A stretch of 10,135 nucleotides of DNA from Acidobacteriota bacterium (GCA_021802085.1 JAKAAZ010000128.1:1-10135); one strand, 5' to 3'. Shown: positions 1 through 8,224, counted from the first letter of the stretch. A program made the numbers and translations. The notes: generated from the letters alone by a model not told the origin.

Positions 1-115
1 GCATAGATTTCATACCCTTTAAAATCAACAACCTACAAAATCTACCATGTTTGGTATGTTGTTGATTCTATGTTGGTTACAAAATCTCAAACCCTTATGC
101 CCGACAGACTCCTAG
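1..115. repeat. Palindromic intergenic repeat, copy 1 (left end cut by window)
   Basis: These 115 bases match 2104-2218 without gaps, with 7 differences (about 94% identity). The right terminal repeat at 96-115 is the exact reverse complement of CTAGGAGTCTGTCGGGCATA, the left terminal repeat of copy 2. The matching left terminus of this copy lies mostly outside the window. An internal inverted repeat has arms at 23-36 and 54-67 with a 17-base loop; base 33 is mismatched here but paired in copy 2. Weaker similarity to copy 2 may continue to about base 131. The copy lies just downstream of the rluB stop. It has no coding capacity and looks like a MITE-like or other non-autonomous palindromic repeat; the family is not identified. 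Confidence 0.85.
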
Positions 116-156
116 TTCCAGTATAGCGAGCCGGTCTGTCTGCAAAAAGGGTAGTT

Positions 157-1152
157 CTAGGGTTGATGCGAGACGCCGGGCTCGCGTGCTTTGCGGGACA
201 CCACAGGCTTGCGAGAGGAACGGGCCGCAGGCTTCGTCGGAGATTCTGGCCGTTCCCCTGGCCTGGCCCGCGGGCCTGCTTGCGTTTCGATTCTCCGCGG
301 ACGAATGCCCGGAGCAGGCAGCTTGACGGCGCGATAGAGTGCTTGCACTTCGTGCGCAGTCAACTCGCGCGACTCGCCCGGAGGCAGATCCAGCACAAGA
401 GGCCCGTATTCCACACGGCGAATTTTCTCGACGTGATGTCCGATCTCTTCAAACATTTTGCGAAGCTGGCGATTGCGGCCTTCCGTGATGGTGACTTCAT
501 ACCACGGATTTTCACCCTGGCGGAATAGCTGTACCGTGGCGGGCGCGGTACGCACTCGCGCTTCACGGCCTCGATGGCCCGGGCTCGATTCGACATCTCC
601 AAGCGGAATAGAAATGCCGCGCCGGAGCGCATTCAGGGCATCCTCGCTGGGCACGCCGCTCACTTTGACCAGATAGGTTTTCGGCACGTGGGAGGCTGCC
701 CGCGTGAGGGCGTTCGCCAGTTCACCGTCGTTGGTCACCAGCAGCAGGCCCTCGCTGTGATAATCCAGTCGACCTACGGGAAACATACGGAGCCTGATAC
801 GCGAAAAGAATTCCATTACCGTGGGGCGGCCCTGGGGATCGCTCGCGGTGGTGACAAACTGCTTCGGCTTGTTCAGTATGTAGTAGCGATATTCGCCGGC
901 AGGATGGATCAATTTTCCATCGACGCGGATGTGGTCATGGACGGGGTCGGCTTTGCTGCCGAGCTGGTTGACGATTTGCCCGTTTACCTGGACGCGGCCT
1001 TGAAGGATGAATTCTTCCGCCTTGCGGCGCGAGGCAACGCCGGCGCTGGCAAGGATCTTTTGCAGGCGCTCCGCTTTGTTGTTCCCGCGCCCCATCTTGC
1101 CGTCTTCTGTGCCTGCGATTGCCGACTTGTCCGCGCCTCTCGCCGATTTCAT
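157..1152 (-). CDS. rluB: RsuA/RluB-family rRNA pseudouridine synthase
   Basis: This 331-residue protein should isomerise a uridine in rRNA to pseudouridine in the cytoplasm; RluB acts on 23S rRNA and RsuA on 16S rRNA. An S4 RNA-binding domain spans about residues 28-85. The catalytic motif GRLD is at 127-130, with D130 the expected nucleophile, followed by SEGLLLVTNDGEL. The second family signature, EGRNRQLRKM, is at 224-233. After residue 280 comes a roughly 50-residue Pro/Arg/Lys-rich tail, probably disordered, which makes it longer than minimal family members. The ATG at 1150-1152 overlaps the scpB stop (ATGA), so translation is probably coupled. A second in-frame Met at residue 20 is a possible start closer to the S4 domain. 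The scpB-rluB pairing is common in bacteria and supports RluB, but RsuA or RluE specificity cannot be excluded from sequence alone. Confidence 0.9.
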   Translation of the reverse strand: MKSARGADKSAIAGTEDGKMGRGNNKAERLQKILASAGVASRRKAEEFILQGRVQVNGQIVNQLGSKADPVHDHIRVDGKLIHPAGEYRYYILNKPKQFVTTASDPQGRPTVMEFFSRIRLRMFPVGRLDYHSEGLLLVTNDGELANALTRAASHVPKTYLVKVSGVPSEDALNALRRGISIPLGDVESSPGHRGREARVRTAPATVQLFRQGENPWYEVTITEGRNRQLRKMFEEIGHHVEKIRRVEYGPLVLDLPPGESRELTAHEVQALYRAVKLPAPGIRPRRIETQAGPRARPGERPESPTKPAARSSRKPVVSRKAREPGVSHQP

Positions 1153-2072
1153 GACTCGGATCCAGACGATTCGTGGGCAATTTCAGCCACGGAAGTTTGT
1201 TCTGTAACTGTATCGGTTGCAGAAGACTCCGCAGGCGCTGGGTTTGCGCCTGTCTCTGTTGGGATTGCGTCGGGACCGCTTGCGTCCGACTCGGCCATGT
1301 CCGCAGCCATATCCGCGGCCATTTTCTCGAACTCCTCCATGCTGGGCAGCTCGCTCACATCCTTCAGGCCAAAACGCAGGAGAAATTCTTTCGTTGTCTT
1401 ATACAAAATCGGACGACCGATGACCTGTTTGCGCCCGGCCGTCGTGATCAGTTTTCGGCTCATCAAACTGCCTAGGACGCCGGAGGTGTCGACGCCGCGA
1501 ATTTCGCTGATCTCGGGTGCTGTGACGGGCTGCTTGTAGGCAACGACTGCCAACGTTTCAAGCGCCTGCAGCGAGAGCTTCATCTGCGGTTTGAGGCTTT
1601 TTACAAAGGAGCGGACGGCGTCGTGATATTCCGCCTTGGTTGCCATGCGGTACCCGCCGGCAATCTCGCGAATCTCCATGCCCCGTTCACCGTTGACATA
1701 GTCCGCAATCAACTCTTCGACAATCTGCTCCACGGCCTGTCGAATCTCGCGCTCTCGCAGGCGAGCCTGCTTTCGCGCCGCGGCATCTTCCATGGGCAGC
1801 GGCGGTTGTCCCGGAACCGGGGTCGCAGTGTCCGCAGCACTTTCGTTTTGAACTGCGGCCTCTGAATCCAAGGATGCCTCGACCGAAGCCGCCAGCTCTG
1901 TGGTCCCGGTCGACGGAGCCGCGTCGCTCTCAGGAGGCATCACGTCAAAGGGAAGGCCTGACGCAGCCGTGGCTGCGAGCACCTCGTCGGAAAAAATGGA
2001 GGCTAACTGCGCCAGCGTGACCGGCTCCTCAGCTGCATAAATGACTGCTTCGATTTTGGCTTTTAAACTCAT
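1149..2072 (-). CDS. scpB: Chromosome segregation and condensation protein ScpB, with insertion
   Basis: ScpB dimers bind the kleisin ScpA and with it form the SMC-ScpAB complex, which organises and segregates the chromosome. The first helices of winged-helix domain 1 (MSLKAKIEAVIYAAEEPVTL) are at residues 1-20. That domain resumes at about 100-150 with a helix and GMEIREIAGGYRMATKAEY. Winged-helix domain 2 follows at about 165-235, including LETLAVVAYKQPVTAPEISE and the stretch around GVLGSLMSRKLI. Between about residues 29 and 95 lies an Ala/Ser/Glu/Pro-rich low-complexity insertion, and a similar tail follows about 250, including the small repeat MAADMAADMAE. The protein is therefore 307 residues against roughly 180-200 for typical ScpB. 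No clear Shine-Dalgarno sequence precedes the ATG. Repeat copy 2 begins 16 bases upstream, and scpA is not the adjacent gene. Confidence 0.9.
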   Translation of the reverse strand: MSLKAKIEAVIYAAEEPVTLAQLASIFSDEVLAATAASGLPFDVMPPESDAAPSTGTTELAASVEASLDSEAAVQNESAADTATPVPGQPPLPMEDAAARKQARLREREIRQAVEQIVEELIADYVNGERGMEIREIAGGYRMATKAEYHDAVRSFVKSLKPQMKLSLQALETLAVVAYKQPVTAPEISEIRGVDTSGVLGSLMSRKLITTAGRKQVIGRPILYKTTKEFLLRFGLKDVSELPSMEEFEKMAADMAADMAESDASGPDAIPTETGANPAPAESSATDTVTEQTSVAEIAHESSGSES

Positions 2073-2088
2073 TGGACGTCAGGAATCT

Positions 2089-2218
2089 CTAGGAGTCTGT
2101 CGGGCATAGATTTCAGGCCCCTTAAAATCAACAACATACAAAATCTACCATGTTTGGTATGTTGTTGATTCTATGTTGGTTACAAAATCTCAAACCCTTA
2201 TGCCCGACACGCTCATAG
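2089..2218. repeat. Palindromic intergenic repeat, copy 2 (complete, 130 bp)
   Basis: The left end CTAGGAGTCTGTCGGGCATA (2089-2108) matches the reverse complement of the right end (2199-2218) at 17 of 20 positions, with the inner 11 bases perfect. Inside is a perfect 14-base inverted repeat, AATCAACAACATAC at 2126-2139 and its complement at 2157-2170, around a 17-base loop. TACAAAATCT occurs twice in the element. It lies in the same orientation as copy 1, between the RND permease stop and the scpB start. Transcribed on the minus strand, the hairpin is followed by a short T run, so weak termination of the efflux operon transcript is possible. No convincing target-site duplication is visible at the ends. 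Similarity to copy 1 may extend to about 2235. Confidence 0.88.
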
Positions 2219-2260
2219 TGACTGTCATATCGAGCACATGAGCAAAGCAAAAATATAGGA

Positions 2261-5200
2261 TCAGGCGAGTTCTCCGGTGCTTTGTCTGCGAGTCATCCAG
2301 TAATAAATGACGGGCGTCACCACCAGCGAAAGCGCCATGGAGATGACTACTCCGCCGATTACTGCAATCGCCAGCGGTTGCAGCATCTGCGAGCCGGCTC
2401 CGATGCCGAAAGCGAGTGGCAGCATTCCTGTCACTGCGGCCATGGCGGTCATCAGGATGGGCCGCAGGCGGCGACGGCCCGACTCGATGATCGCGCGTTC
2501 CGCCGGATAGCCGAGCGCGCGAAATTTCTGGTCGGCATCGAGCAGCAGGATGCCGTTCTTGGCGACGATCCCGATCACCATAATCAGGCCCATGAACGAG
2601 GCGACGTTGAAAGTGACCTGCGTGATCAGCAGCGCCACAACGACGCCAGCCACAGAGAGAACCGAGGAAGTAAGAATTGCAATGGGTGCAGCAAATCCGC
2701 GAAATTCAGTCAGTAGTACGCCAAATACCAGGGCTGTGGCCAATAGCAATACCCGTAACAGCTCATTGAAGGACTGTTGTTGCTGTTGATATGTTCCGCC
2801 GTAGACCACGCGTACGCTTGGAGGCAGATGGAGGTCGGCGACCGCCTTTTGAATCTTCGTCATCGTGCCGCCCAAATCTGAACCTTCAATGCTGCCGGTC
2901 ACGGTGACATCGCGCTGTAGGTTCTCGCGGAAGATCTCACTCTGCGGCGGCAATTGCGTAATCTCCGCAAGCGAACCGAGCGTTGCCGTATTGCCGGTAG
3001 CGCTGATCAACAGGGTGTTGGAGATTGCCTCCAGAGAAGCGCGATAGGGTGACGCCATGCGCACACGGATGGTGTAGGGACGCCCGTTGCGGATCAGGGG
3101 CTGGTCGGTCGGCACGCCTTCGATAATTGCGTGCGCATCGGTCGCAACCTCCTCCGGCGCGAAGCCCAGTTCCGCGGCCACAGCCAGACGGACGTTGAAA
3201 TTGGTGGCAGGGCTGCTCAATCCGTTCTCAACCCCATCCTCCACATCGACTACACCGGAGACTTTCTCGATCGCATCGGCAACTTGTGGGGCCAGTTGAT
3301 GCAGAAGGTCAATGTCAGGGGAAAAGAGACGAATCTGGATTGGTTCCGGCGCGTTCGACAGGTCGTTGATATTGTCCTGAAGCATCTGCGCCACTTCAAT
3401 ACCCAGTTGTGGCGCGATCGCATTCACCTTCGCCCGCACATCTGCCATCACATCTTCTGTACTATCTTTGTGATCGCTCTTCAGCTTGACGGTAAAGTCT
3501 CCAGTATTCGCTTCCGTTACAGCAGCCAGACCAAGCTGTAATCCAGTTCTACGCGAAGTACTCTCCACGTTGGGATTCTCATGCAGGACTTTTTCTACCT
3601 CCAGCAGAACGCGGTTCGTTTCATTCAGAGAGGAGCCGGCAGGCATCAGGTAATCAAGGATAAATCCGCCTTCATCCATGGAAGGAAGCAGGTTCGATCC
3701 CAGCCCCCGATAGGCCAGTCCGCCACCGACAATTACCAGCAGACAAACTGCGGCAAGGCGCGCGGGATGATGCAGCGCAGATGTAATCAACCTGGCATAG
3801 TAGTCGAGGACTTTTCGCATCCATGGCGTCTGCATTTCGTCTTCGTGTTCCAGGATGTGAAGGGTGGTAGCCTTTTCCAAGTCGTCCGTTTCTGCGCCGC
3901 GAGTTTCGACTGTTTCCGCTTCGGCGGTCTCACTCTCCGCCGCACCGGACAGGCGCTTGCGGTGTTTGCCGATGAACAGCAGGCTAAGGCTGGGTGTCCA
4001 GGTGAGCGCGAGGGCCAGCGAGGTGAGCAGAGAAACGGACATGGTGATGGCTAGCGCACGAAAGAAGACGCCTGTCACCTGCGTGACACTGATCAGCGGC
4101 AGGAAAACGACAATTGGGGTGATGGTGGAAAAGACCAGTGGAACGGTAATTTCTCCAAGTGCGCTGCGTACGGCATCCACGCGGCGCTGGCCTGCATCGA
4201 TGTGCATCACGATGTTTTCAACCACGACAATGGCATCATCGATGACAAGGCCGACGGCAGCGGCCAGACCGCCCAGCGTCATTAGATTGAAGCCTTCACC
4301 GGAGATGCTCAAAAAAACAATCGTGATTAATATCGTCGTGGGGATCACGAGACCGGCCACAATGGATGAGCCCCAGTCACGCAGAAAAAGGACCAGAATA
4401 ATCGAGGCCAGGATCAGTCCGATGAGAATCGCATCCCGCACGCTGGTAATGGAATCGCGAATAAGCGTCGACTGATCGTAAAACGGTTCGATATGTACGC
4501 CAGCAGGAAGTGTTTTGCGGATGCTGGCAACCTCTGCCGCTACCTCATTCGACACACCGAGCGCGTTCGAGCCAATCTGGCGCATTACATTCAAGAGCAC
4601 CGCAGGTTTTCCATTTGCGGTGACAATCGTATATAGCGGTTCGGTCGAATCTTCGACTGTGGCCAAATCGCCGATCTGGACTGGCACGCCGTCGGACGTG
4701 GTCTTCACCATGACATGCGCCAGCTCTTCGGCAGAATGCACCTGTCCACCGACCAGGCCCAGCAGCAGCTCATGATGACTCTGGTACAGACCGGGCGATT
4801 CAATCACGTTGGTGCGTGCAATGGCGCTGAGCAGATCATCGATCGTAGTTTTCGTCGCCAGCAGCTTCGCAGGATCGGGAACAACCTGCACTTCAGGAAT
4901 TTTGCTGCCCTGCACCGTCACCTGGCTAACGCCCGGCAGCCGGTTCATACGGGGCTTCAATTCGTACTCCGCCATTTCCCACAGGTCGGTCTGCGGCATG
5001 GTGTCGGAGGTCAAACTGTAGCCGAGGATCGGGAATGACGCAAAACTCAATCGATTGGTGGTGATGACTGCAGTGGCTGGAAGGTCCTGACGAATCTGCG
5101 AGACCGCCGAGTTCACCATCTGTAGAGTGGAAACCATATCCACATTCCAGTTGAAGAACAGATCGACTTCGGCCTCTCCGCGGCTGGTGATGGAACGTAC

Positions 5201-5458
5201 GGTCGCCAGTCCAGGCACGGTATTGATGGCGTTTTCTACCGGGCGCGTAATGGTGACTTCCATCTGCTCGACAGGCATTACGCCGTTATCGATGCCGATG
5301 ATGACACGCGGAAAACTGGTGTGCGGGAAGACCGCTACCGGCATCTGAAAGGCGAAATAGCCCCCGGCAAACGCTGCGATCAAGGTAAAGAAAATGATGG
5401 TCCGCGAGTGACGCACGACCCAGAATGGCTTTTGCTGCTTTGTTTTTGGAGCGGCCAT
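2261..5458 (-). CDS. HAE-type RND efflux permease (AcrB family)
   Basis: This 1065-residue inner-membrane pump exchanges protons for substrates and delivers them through the adaptor to the TolC-type channel. A first membrane helix at about residues 19-38 is followed by a periplasmic porter region. Helices 2-6 span about 340-495, helix 7 about 565-585, a second porter region about 590-895, and helices 8-12 about 900-1055. The proton-relay residues are present: Asp407-Asp408 in GLVIDDAIVVVENI and Lys967 in GIVAKNGILLLD. The double Asp is typical of hydrophobe/amphiphile (HAE) pumps rather than heavy-metal (HME) pumps. Between helices 6 and 7 (about 498-545) is a strongly acidic hydrophilic segment. 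A QQQQQ run lies at 891-895. The start codon overlaps the adaptor stop by one base. Substrates cannot be predicted: drugs, lipids or other amphiphiles are all possible. Confidence 0.93.
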   Translation of the reverse strand: MAAPKTKQQKPFWVVRHSRTIIFFTLIAAFAGGYFAFQMPVAVFPHTSFPRVIIGIDNGVMPVEQMEVTITRPVENAINTVPGLATVRSITSRGEAEVDLFFNWNVDMVSTLQMVNSAVSQIRQDLPATAVITTNRLSFASFPILGYSLTSDTMPQTDLWEMAEYELKPRMNRLPGVSQVTVQGSKIPEVQVVPDPAKLLATKTTIDDLLSAIARTNVIESPGLYQSHHELLLGLVGGQVHSAEELAHVMVKTTSDGVPVQIGDLATVEDSTEPLYTIVTANGKPAVLLNVMRQIGSNALGVSNEVAAEVASIRKTLPAGVHIEPFYDQSTLIRDSITSVRDAILIGLILASIILVLFLRDWGSSIVAGLVIPTTILITIVFLSISGEGFNLMTLGGLAAAVGLVIDDAIVVVENIVMHIDAGQRRVDAVRSALGEITVPLVFSTITPIVVFLPLISVTQVTGVFFRALAITMSVSLLTSLALALTWTPSLSLLFIGKHRKRLSGAAESETAEAETVETRGAETDDLEKATTLHILEHEDEMQTPWMRKVLDYYARLITSALHHPARLAAVCLLVIVGGGLAYRGLGSNLLPSMDEGGFILDYLMPAGSSLNETNRVLLEVEKVLHENPNVESTSRRTGLQLGLAAVTEANTGDFTVKLKSDHKDSTEDVMADVRAKVNAIAPQLGIEVAQMLQDNINDLSNAPEPIQIRLFSPDIDLLHQLAPQVADAIEKVSGVVDVEDGVENGLSSPATNFNVRLAVAAELGFAPEEVATDAHAIIEGVPTDQPLIRNGRPYTIRVRMASPYRASLEAISNTLLISATGNTATLGSLAEITQLPPQSEIFRENLQRDVTVTGSIEGSDLGGTMTKIQKAVADLHLPPSVRVVYGGTYQQQQQSFNELLRVLLLATALVFGVLLTEFRGFAAPIAILTSSVLSVAGVVVALLITQVTFNVASFMGLIMVIGIVAKNGILLLDADQKFRALGYPAERAIIESGRRRLRPILMTAMAAVTGMLPLAFGIGAGSQMLQPLAIAVIGGVVISMALSLVVTPVIYYWMTRRQSTGELA

Positions 5459-6753
5459 CAGTCCGCGCTCCCCGCAGTTGGTTTGTCGGGGCTTTCCGGT
5501 TGAACTATCCGAACATGCGTGCCGTCATCGAGCCCATAGGCTCCGACTGTGATGACCTGGTCGCCCGGTTGAATGCCGGAGAGAATTTGAGTGTCCTCGC
5601 CCGAGACCGCGCCTACTTTGATTTCATGAGGGTGCGCGATATTGTCCGCTCCGACCACCATGACATGTTTGCCGCCGCCTTCGTCTTCTATTACAGAAGC
5701 GGTGGGCACGACCAATGCATTGGAAATCGTGCGGGCTGTGATGGCAACCTGTACGGGCGTGCCGGCCTTCAGTTGATTGTCCTTGTTGTTGATCTTGACC
5801 CAGACTTCGACCGTCGTAGAGCCGGGATCGAGCGCCGGGCTGACCAGCATCACTGTACCGGGCACAGGGGTCGGTATTCCCGGCACCGTTACCTGCGCAT
5901 CTGCCCCCACGGGCATTCCCTGCACCTGTGCCTGCGGCAGATGCGCTTTTGCGACCAATACGGAGGTATCCATCACGGTCAGCAGCGGCGCACCGGCATT
6001 GGCCATCTCTCCCTCGTAGAGGGGGCGCTGCGTCACATAACCATTCAAGGGGCTGCGAATCTCGGAATATGCCAGCGTAGCTGCGGACTGATCGTATTGT
6101 CCTTGCGCCTGATGGAGTTGTCCGGCGGCGCTCTCCAGTTCCGCTGTCCGATTGATTTTTTCCAGTGCCGTCAGATGGCGCTGAGCCGTTTCATAGGCAA
6201 CTTTCGCCTGTACCAGCGCGACCTGGGCCTGGTCGACATCTCGACCTGGCAATGCACCTTCCGCAAAAAGTTTTTTACGGCTGGCGTAGATCTGCTGCTG
6301 CAAATCTATCTCCGCTTTTGCCTGTCCCAGATCCGCCTGCGCTTTTAGTACTTCCTGCGGTACGGTGGCTTTGGTAATGGTTTGGTATTGCGCCTTGGCC
6401 TGTTGATACTGCCCATCGCTGCTGAGTGCTGCGCCCGCCAGGTCCTTGTTTTCCAGCACTGCTAACAGTTCACCTTTATGGACCTTGTCGCCACGCTGCA
6501 CGTAAAGGTGCGCAATCGGTGCGCTGATCTTCGGCGCCAGAATGGCTTGGTGCAATGCCACCAGCAAGGCTTCGCCCTGAACCACGATAGGAACGTCTGC
6601 CCGGCGCGCCGTGACTGCCTGCACGCTCACCACGGTTGGGAGCGCTTTGTCAGCGCCGCCGCAGCCTGCAATTGGCACCACGGCCAGCAGCCACGCTACC
6701 GGCAAAGCTGCTGCGACAAATCTCTGCTTCCGAACAACAGGGTGCGCTTGCAT
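5458..6753 (-). CDS. RND efflux periplasmic adaptor (membrane fusion lipoprotein, HlyD/AcrA family)
   Basis: The adaptor bridges the RND permease and the outer membrane channel in the periplasm. From the ATG at 6753 the N-terminus is basic, then hydrophobic, and ends in the lipobox IAGC, whose Cys is residue 31, so it is predicted to be lipid-anchored. Numbered from this ATG, the first half of a lipoyl-like domain covers about 67-104. A long Ala/Gln-rich coiled-coil hairpin covers about 110-225, and the second lipoyl half contains SEIRSPLNGYV at 230-240. Beta-barrel and membrane-proximal domains follow. An upstream TTG at 6777, which overlaps the tolC stop, would add eight residues. I prefer the ATG because it gives a standard lipoprotein signal, although no ideal Shine-Dalgarno sequence is at the usual distance. 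The stop overlaps the permease start by one base, so the two are probably translationally coupled. Confidence 0.9.
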   Translation of the reverse strand: MQAHPVVRKQRFVAAALPVAWLLAVVPIAGCGGADKALPTVVSVQAVTARRADVPIVVQGEALLVALHQAILAPKISAPIAHLYVQRGDKVHKGELLAVLENKDLAGAALSSDGQYQQAKAQYQTITKATVPQEVLKAQADLGQAKAEIDLQQQIYASRKKLFAEGALPGRDVDQAQVALVQAKVAYETAQRHLTALEKINRTAELESAAGQLHQAQGQYDQSAATLAYSEIRSPLNGYVTQRPLYEGEMANAGAPLLTVMDTSVLVAKAHLPQAQVQGMPVGADAQVTVPGIPTPVPGTVMLVSPALDPGSTTVEVWVKINNKDNQLKAGTPVQVAITARTISNALVVPTASVIEDEGGGKHVMVVGADNIAHPHEIKVGAVSGEDTQILSGIQPGDQVITVGAYGLDDGTHVRIVQPESPDKPTAGSAD

Positions 6754-6773
6754 GAATGCGTGTCCGTTCCCTT

Positions 6774-8174
6774 TCAAGGCAGTTTTCCCGTTAAGCGTTC
6801 CAGGTTGGCGCGCGCCACGTAGTAGCGAACCGCGCCATCCGCGGCCATCGTTTCAGTTGCCAGATATGTGTTCTGCGCATCGACGACCTCAACGACTGTG
6901 GCTTCCCCTGCCTGATATCGCAAGGTGCTCAAGTGCAGGCTTTCTCGCGCTTGCTCTACACTTTGGGTGAGAGAGGCAAAGGCCGTTGCCGCAGTGGTCA
7001 GTTCACCATAAGCGGCGTGAAGTTGAGCGATCAGTTGCCGCTGCGTCAGGTCGAGAGATGCGCGCGCCAACTGCCGACGCAACTCACTCTGCTTGACGTG
7101 ACTATGAGTTGCAAACCAGTCCCAGACGGGAATATTGATCCCGGCAGAGGCAGAGTAGCCGAGAAACCTTTCCCCGTTTGGGCCGATTCTTGCGAACATC
7201 GGAGCGTCCAGGCCGTAGTTGTAGTCGAACGAAACAGTAGGCAGATATCCCGCGCGCGAGGCGAGCACGTCGGCATCCGAGGCCTTCACGTCCGCCATGG
7301 CGCTGCGCAACTCTGGATTTGCCGCACCGGCCAGGGCTTGCACCTGATTCTCATCGGGTAAAGGGGTCGTGGCGCTCAGCGAATCTGCGAGCGTGTAGGG
7401 CGTCGTGGGATCGGGGAAAAGCAATACCCCCAGCGCTTCGCTTGCTTCGCTTGCAGCCAGGGTTGCGTCCGCCTGGTCGCGCTGCCGCTGCTCCAGTTGC
7501 AACTCCGCTTTCAGCACGTCGGAGTGCGCCACTTCACGTCCTGACTCCAACTTTTTTGTCAGGCTGACAAAGTTCTGCGCTTCCTGGGTGGCCTCCTGCG
7601 CGGCCTGTAGCTTGCGGTCCGCGGCGAGTACGGAATAGTACGCCTGCGTGACGACTGCAACCAGTCCACGCGAGGCAATCTCCGCTTCCGCCTTTGCCCG
7701 TAAAGCCAGTGCCCCTGCCTGTCGATACCGCGCCACGGATGCAAGGCTTAAATCTTCAGCGGCTGCGAATTGGCTGATGTATTCATGGACTGCGTTGTTG
7801 GCAATGAAAACAGGGCCAGATTCGTTTGGAAGAGTGCCGCCAAACGGCCTGCCATTGGATTCCGTAAAGAGATATTGGCCGATAATGCTCGCCTGCGGCA
7901 GCAGCGCAGAACGCGCAATCGAGCGGTCATAACCAGCGCTTTTCTCCGCGGCCTTGGCGGCAAGCAGTGTCGGTTCAATTTTTAGCGCGCGCTGTTCCGC
8001 CTCCGCCAGCGTGATCTGGAGGGGTGGCGTACTGGCTTGCGAGTTGGAGAGATTCACAGTCGCTTGTAGGGGAGTTGCAGAACTCTGCTGGGCTCTCAAG
8101 TGCCATGGCAATATGAGGGCCTGCCCCACAGGCAACACGAGGCTTAGGAAGGCAATTTTCCTTATGCCTCGCAT
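6774..8174 (-). CDS. TolC-type outer membrane efflux protein (OEP family)
   Basis: This 466-residue protein should trimerise into the outer-membrane channel and periplasmic tunnel of the efflux system. Residues 1-28 form a signal peptide, with likely cleavage near HLRAQQ. Two OEP repeats follow, with long Ala/Gln/Glu-rich helices. The first repeat contains LESGREVAHSDVLKAE at about 209-224, and the second contains RYQAGEATVVEVVDAQNTYL at 419-438, the standard paired motif of the family. Strand-rich segments at about 93-125 and 310-352 fit the two beta hairpins. A good Shine-Dalgarno sequence, AAGGTGG at 8179-8185, sits four bases before the ATG. It is the first gene of the overlapping tolC-adaptor-permease operon; its stop lies right at the start region of the adaptor gene. 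The order with the channel first differs from many AcrAB-type loci. Confidence 0.92.
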   Translation of the reverse strand: MRGIRKIAFLSLVLPVGQALILPWHLRAQQSSATPLQATVNLSNSQASTPPLQITLAEAEQRALKIEPTLLAAKAAEKSAGYDRSIARSALLPQASIIGQYLFTESNGRPFGGTLPNESGPVFIANNAVHEYISQFAAAEDLSLASVARYRQAGALALRAKAEAEIASRGLVAVVTQAYYSVLAADRKLQAAQEATQEAQNFVSLTKKLESGREVAHSDVLKAELQLEQRQRDQADATLAASEASEALGVLLFPDPTTPYTLADSLSATTPLPDENQVQALAGAANPELRSAMADVKASDADVLASRAGYLPTVSFDYNYGLDAPMFARIGPNGERFLGYSASAGINIPVWDWFATHSHVKQSELRRQLARASLDLTQRQLIAQLHAAYGELTTAATAFASLTQSVEQARESLHLSTLRYQAGEATVVEVVDAQNTYLATETMAADGAVRYYVARANLERLTGKLP

Positions 8175-8224
8175 TGAACCACCTTAACTGATGATATCGG
8201 ATGGGTACTCTGCATTCCTTATCT

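Noticed and set aside
574..1539. Long plus-strand reading frame of 321 codons over rluB and scpB
   Set aside because: It lies antisense to two well-supported conserved genes, crosses their junction and shows no recognisable motif; it is a by-product of high GC coding sequence.
2089..2218. CRISPR array or tRNA-like element
   Set aside because: There are only two copies 2 kb apart with genes between, no regular spacers and no cloverleaf features; the structure is a palindromic interspersed repeat.
2219..2260. Intrinsic terminator of the efflux operon
   Set aside because: No GC-rich stem followed by a T run occurs directly after the permease stop; only the AT-rich hairpin of the repeat further on could act, and weakly.
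2261..5458. Heavy-metal (CusA/CzcA-type) RND permease
   Set aside because: The helix 4 motif has a double Asp (IDDAIVVVENI) plus a helix 10 Lys, as in HAE pumps; I see no metal-specific motif, and neither the adaptor nor the operon shows metal-binding His/Met clusters.
5425..6348. Plus-strand reading frame of 307 codons
   Set aside because: It is antisense to the adaptor gene, whose lipobox, lipoyl halves and coiled coil are clear; the antisense protein is Arg/His/Cys-rich without domain signals.
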